Shown here: positions 61,848-64,000 of the stretch, piece after piece
How positions within the stretch are numbered: the stretch's first letter is position 1
Layout: each line of letters starts with the position of its first letter
NCBI GenBank assembly: GCA_934359185.1
Contig: CAKRLE010000001.1
Span: 248,001 to 312,000 of the forward strand
Length of the DNA: 64,000 bases
Direction of reading: 5' to 3'
Source of the DNA: an uncultured Lachnospira sp.
GTDB taxonomy: Bacteria > Bacillota > Clostridia > Lachnospirales > Lachnospiraceae
Made by a program: the position numbers and the translations under genes
Notes under the pieces: model-generated
The model's input: the letters and a program-made list of their open reading frames with translations, nothing else
Databases searched by the model: none
What the model was told of the DNA's origin: nothing

Positions 61848-63518
61848 CTATAAAGTCGCTTCCATTATAATCGGAAGAATAACTGGATTTCTCTTCATCT
61901 TCTTCCACAGATACTCTCCTAAATCATCCTTGATAGTATTTTTTATCTTGCTCCAGTCTGTAACATTCTTATCCATACATTCTGATACAGATTCCCATAC
62001 AACAGACTTAGCCTCATCAAGAAGCTCTTCCGCTTCTCTTACATATACAAATCCTCTTGTTACTATATCTGGTCCTGCTATAAGCTGTCCGCTATACTTT
62101 TCAAGAGTAAGAACAACTATGATAATTCCATTCTCAGCAAGATTCTGTCTGTCTCTAAGGACAATATTACCGACATCACCTACACCAAGTCCATCAACCA
62201 TAATAGCACCAGTTGGAACCTTACCTGTTATCTCGCCCTTATCCTGGCTTAATTCTATAACATCGCCAGACTTTGCAATTATCACATGATCCTTGTCATA
62301 TCCTAATGACATAACACAGTCTTTCTGTCCACACAGATGTCTGTACTCACCATGTACAGGAATAGCATACTTCGGTTTAACAAGTGAATATATAAGCTTA
62401 ATCTCCTCCTGGCACGCATGTCCTGATACATGTGTATCCTGAAAGATTACCTTTGCGCCTTTCATGCCAAGCTCATTAATAACCTTAGCAACAGACTTCT
62501 CATTACCTGGAATTGGGGTTGATGAGAACACAACGCAGTCCCCTGGCATAATAGATACCTTTCTATGGAGATTAGCAGCCATCCTTGAAAGTGCAGCCAT
62601 AGACTCGCCCTGGCTTCCTGTTGTTATAAGAACTATCTGGTCAGGCGTGTAATTCTTCATCTGCTCAGTATCTATAAGTGTTCCATCTGGTATGTTAAGA
62701 TAATCAAGATTCTCGGCAACTTCTATTATGTTAACCATGCTCCTGCCTTCAACGCAGACTTTTCTTCCATATTTGACAGCAGAATTGATAATCTGCTGTA
62801 CTCTGTCGACATTGGAAGCAAATGTAGCAATGATAAGACGATTGTTCTTATTATCTGAAAATATCTTGTCAAATGTGGCACCAACTGTGCTCTCAGACAT
62901 GGTAAAGCCCTGTCTTAAAGCGTTAGTACTATCACACATAAGTGCAAGAACACCTTTCTTTCCAAGCTCTCCTAATCTCTGTAAATCTATAGGATCACCA
63001 TATACAGGTGTATAATCAACTTTAAAGTCACCTGTATGGATAATTGTTCCTGCAGGTGTAAATACAGCTAAAGCAGCCGCATCAGCTATACTGTGATTAG
63101 TTCTTATGAACTCCACTCTCATACAGCCAAGATTAATTGACTGACCATAGTTAACTACTTTTCTTTTAACTGCCTTTGTAAGATTATGCTCCTTGAGCTT
63201 TGCATCTATAAGTCCCATTGTAAGCTTAGTCGCATATATAGGCGCATTAACCTCTTTTATAACATATGGAATAGCTCCTATATGATCTTCATGACCGTGA
63301 GTAATAACAAATCCCTTGACCTTGTCTATATTTTCTTTCAGATAAGTCACATCTGGAATTACAAGATCAATTCCTAACATCTCCTCTTCTGGAAATGACA
63401 GACCACAGTCAATGACTACAATACTGTCATTACACTCTATGGCAGTAATGTTCATTCCTATCTGTTCAAGACCACCAAGCGGTATAATCTTGACAGAACC
63501 TGTTAATTCTTTTTTCAT
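61848..63518 (-). CDS. rnj: ribonuclease J
   Basis: RNase J is the metallo-beta-lactamase family exo/endoribonuclease of Firmicutes that degrades and matures RNA. The 556-residue protein has the zinc motif THGHEDHIGAIPY near residue 75-87, the HTGDFKVDY motif, and the beta-CASP domain with IIATFASNVDRVQQII, TGSQGESMAAL and VSGHACQEEIKL, and a C-terminal domain. All catalytic residues look intact. It follows the DUF1292 gene by about 50 bases. Confidence 0.96.
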   Translation of the reverse strand: MKKELTGSVKIIPLGGLEQIGMNITAIECNDSIVVIDCGLSFPEEEMLGIDLVIPDVTYLKENIDKVKGFVITHGHEDHIGAIPYVIKEVNAPIYATKLTMGLIDAKLKEHNLTKAVKRKVVNYGQSINLGCMRVEFIRTNHSIADAAALAVFTPAGTIIHTGDFKVDYTPVYGDPIDLQRLGELGKKGVLALMCDSTNALRQGFTMSESTVGATFDKIFSDNKNNRLIIATFASNVDRVQQIINSAVKYGRKVCVEGRSMVNIIEVAENLDYLNIPDGTLIDTEQMKNYTPDQIVLITTGSQGESMAALSRMAANLHRKVSIMPGDCVVFSSTPIPGNEKSVAKVINELGMKGAKVIFQDTHVSGHACQEEIKLIYSLVKPKYAIPVHGEYRHLCGQKDCVMSLGYDKDHVIIAKSGDVIELSQDKGEITGKVPTGAIMVDGLGVGDVGNIVLRDRQNLAENGIIIVVLTLEKYSGQLIAGPDIVTRGFVYVREAEELLDEAKSVVWESVSECMDKNVTDWSKIKNTIKDDLGEYLWKKMKRNPVILPIIMEATL

Positions 63519-63565
63519 TTAACACCTCATTATAAAAAATATATAAACACAGCATCATCCAGCTG

Positions 63566-63823
63566 TTAAGCTTCTTCATCCTCTATCAGCTCTTCAAATA
63601 TCTTAAACACACCCTCAAGCTCTGCATCATCCTCCACGAATTCATATGCAGCCTCACTTGATTCCTGTGAAGATACATCTTTAAGTATGTAGCACTCTGC
63701 CTCTTCATCATCTGATTCTGACACCAGAAGATAATTCATGCCATTAACTCTTGTCTCTTCTATTACATAAAATTTAACTTTTTCATTATCATCAGTTATA
63801 AATTCTAACTGTTCCATACACAT
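63566..63823 (-). CDS. DUF1292 family protein
   Basis: A short acidic protein (about 85 residues) of the DUF1292 family: MEQLEFITDDNEKVKFYVIEETRVNGMNYLLVSE and then an acidic C terminus. The family is common in Firmicutes next to ruvX(yqgF), as here, and its function is unknown. Three in-frame starts are possible (TTG 63835, ATG 63823, ATG 63817); AAAGG lies four bases before the second and ten before the third. Confidence 0.85.
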   Translation of the reverse strand: MCMEQLEFITDDNEKVKFYVIEETRVNGMNYLLVSESDDEEAECYILKDVSSQESSEAAYEFVEDDAELEGVFKIFEELIEDEEA

Positions 63824-63844
63824 AAAACCTTTCAATAATAATTA

Positions 63845-64000
63845 CTATCCATTCACTGACATATTACTCTTATAGTCAAGATATCCCTGCAGAATAAATA
63901 CAGCTGCAATCTTGTCAATCACAGCCTTTCTGTTTTCTCTTCTTACGCCGCTTTCTATCAGTACATTCTCTGCTGATACAGTACTTAATCTCTCATCCCA
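63845..64000 (-). CDS. ruvX: RuvX/YqgF pre-16S rRNA nuclease, C-terminal part
   Basis: The gene enters from beyond base 64000. The 51 visible codons start [21 protein letters not shown], the conserved DERLST motif of YqgF (Holliday-junction resolvase-like fold, implicated in 16S rRNA 5' end maturation), and end at TAG (63847-63845). Gene order ruvX-DUF1292 supports it. The start cannot be seen. Confidence 0.9.
   Translation of the reverse strand, partial: WDERLSTVSAENVLIESGVRRENRKAVIDKIAAVFILQGYLDYKSNMSVNG

Noticed and set aside
1..64000. Mobile elements, prophage, defence islands or a new multi-gene system
   Set aside because: No transposase, integrase, phage, restriction or toxin-like gene is seen; all genes are co-oriented core or flagellar genes with uniform composition.

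Overview
The window is a 64 kb block of AT-rich DNA (G+C looks like the mid-to-upper 30s percent by eye) in which every supported gene, 64 in all including the tRNA, lies on the minus strand. Gene content and protein style point to a motile member of the Lachnospiraceae (Clostridia): PolC-type polymerase, CodY, a sporulation-type SigK, FliY instead of FliN, CheC/CheD chemotaxis, and FapA and TIGR02530 genes in the flagellar cluster. A Lachnospira/[Eubacterium] eligens-like organism is my best guess; it rests on recall and was not searched. I see no insertion sequence, prophage, CRISPR array or toxin-antitoxin pair, and no stretch over about 220 bases without a gene.

Reading in the direction of transcription (from base 64000 down): (1) 64000-59170, RNA metabolism and housekeeping: ruvX (cut by the window edge), a DUF1292 protein, RNase J, a YlbF-family protein, a catalytic-domain-less MltG-like protein, the tRNA wobble-uridine methyltransferase trmR and its U32 partner trhP, ending in a terminator. 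(2) 59091-50537: sigK, an aminopeptidase P, an unknown membrane-anchored protein, comM interrupted by an in-frame TAG, dprA and topA. (3) codY, with a CodY-like box beside its promoter and a strong terminator behind it. (4) 49446-14558, a 35 kb fla/che superoperon. Basal body, hook and export ATPase genes (flgB flgC fliE fliF fliG fliH fliI fliJ, a MotE-like gene, fliK flgD, TIGR02530, flgE) end in a terminator. Then come flbD motA motB fliL fliM fliY cheY fliO fliP fliQ fliR flhB flhA flhF flhG, a PilZ gene, cheB cheA cheW cheC cheD, a small membrane protein, fliA(sigD), fapA and three poorly known genes. (5) rpsB-tsf with its own promoter and terminator. (6) A bactofilin gene, then pyrH frr uppS cdsA dxr rseP ispG polC: ribosome recycling, nucleotide, undecaprenyl/isoprenoid, phospholipid and replication functions. 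(7) A small COG2426 membrane protein and tRNA-Glu(CUC), each with a good sigma-A promoter.

The order dprA-topA-codY-fla/che-rpsB-tsf-pyrH-frr-uppS-cdsA-dxr-rseP-polC is essentially that of Bacillus subtilis, with xerC(codV)/hslVU/trmFO absent, proS replaced by ispG, and a bactofilin inserted. Together the genes build the flagellum and its switch, sense and adapt (CheA/W/Y/B/C/D), set the number and placement of flagella (FlhF/FlhG), brake with c-di-GMP (PilZ) and hand over to late genes (FliA). Flagellin, cap, hook-junction, flgM and cheR genes are not here and must be elsewhere.

No clearly new multi-gene system is visible. The points most worth checking are the in-frame amber codon in comM, the CodY box at codY and its weaker counterpart at fla/che, the odd start and missing pro-sequence of SigK, the two reduced MltG-like proteins, the terminator/promoter that divides the flagellar cluster, and several uncharacterised small genes inside it.
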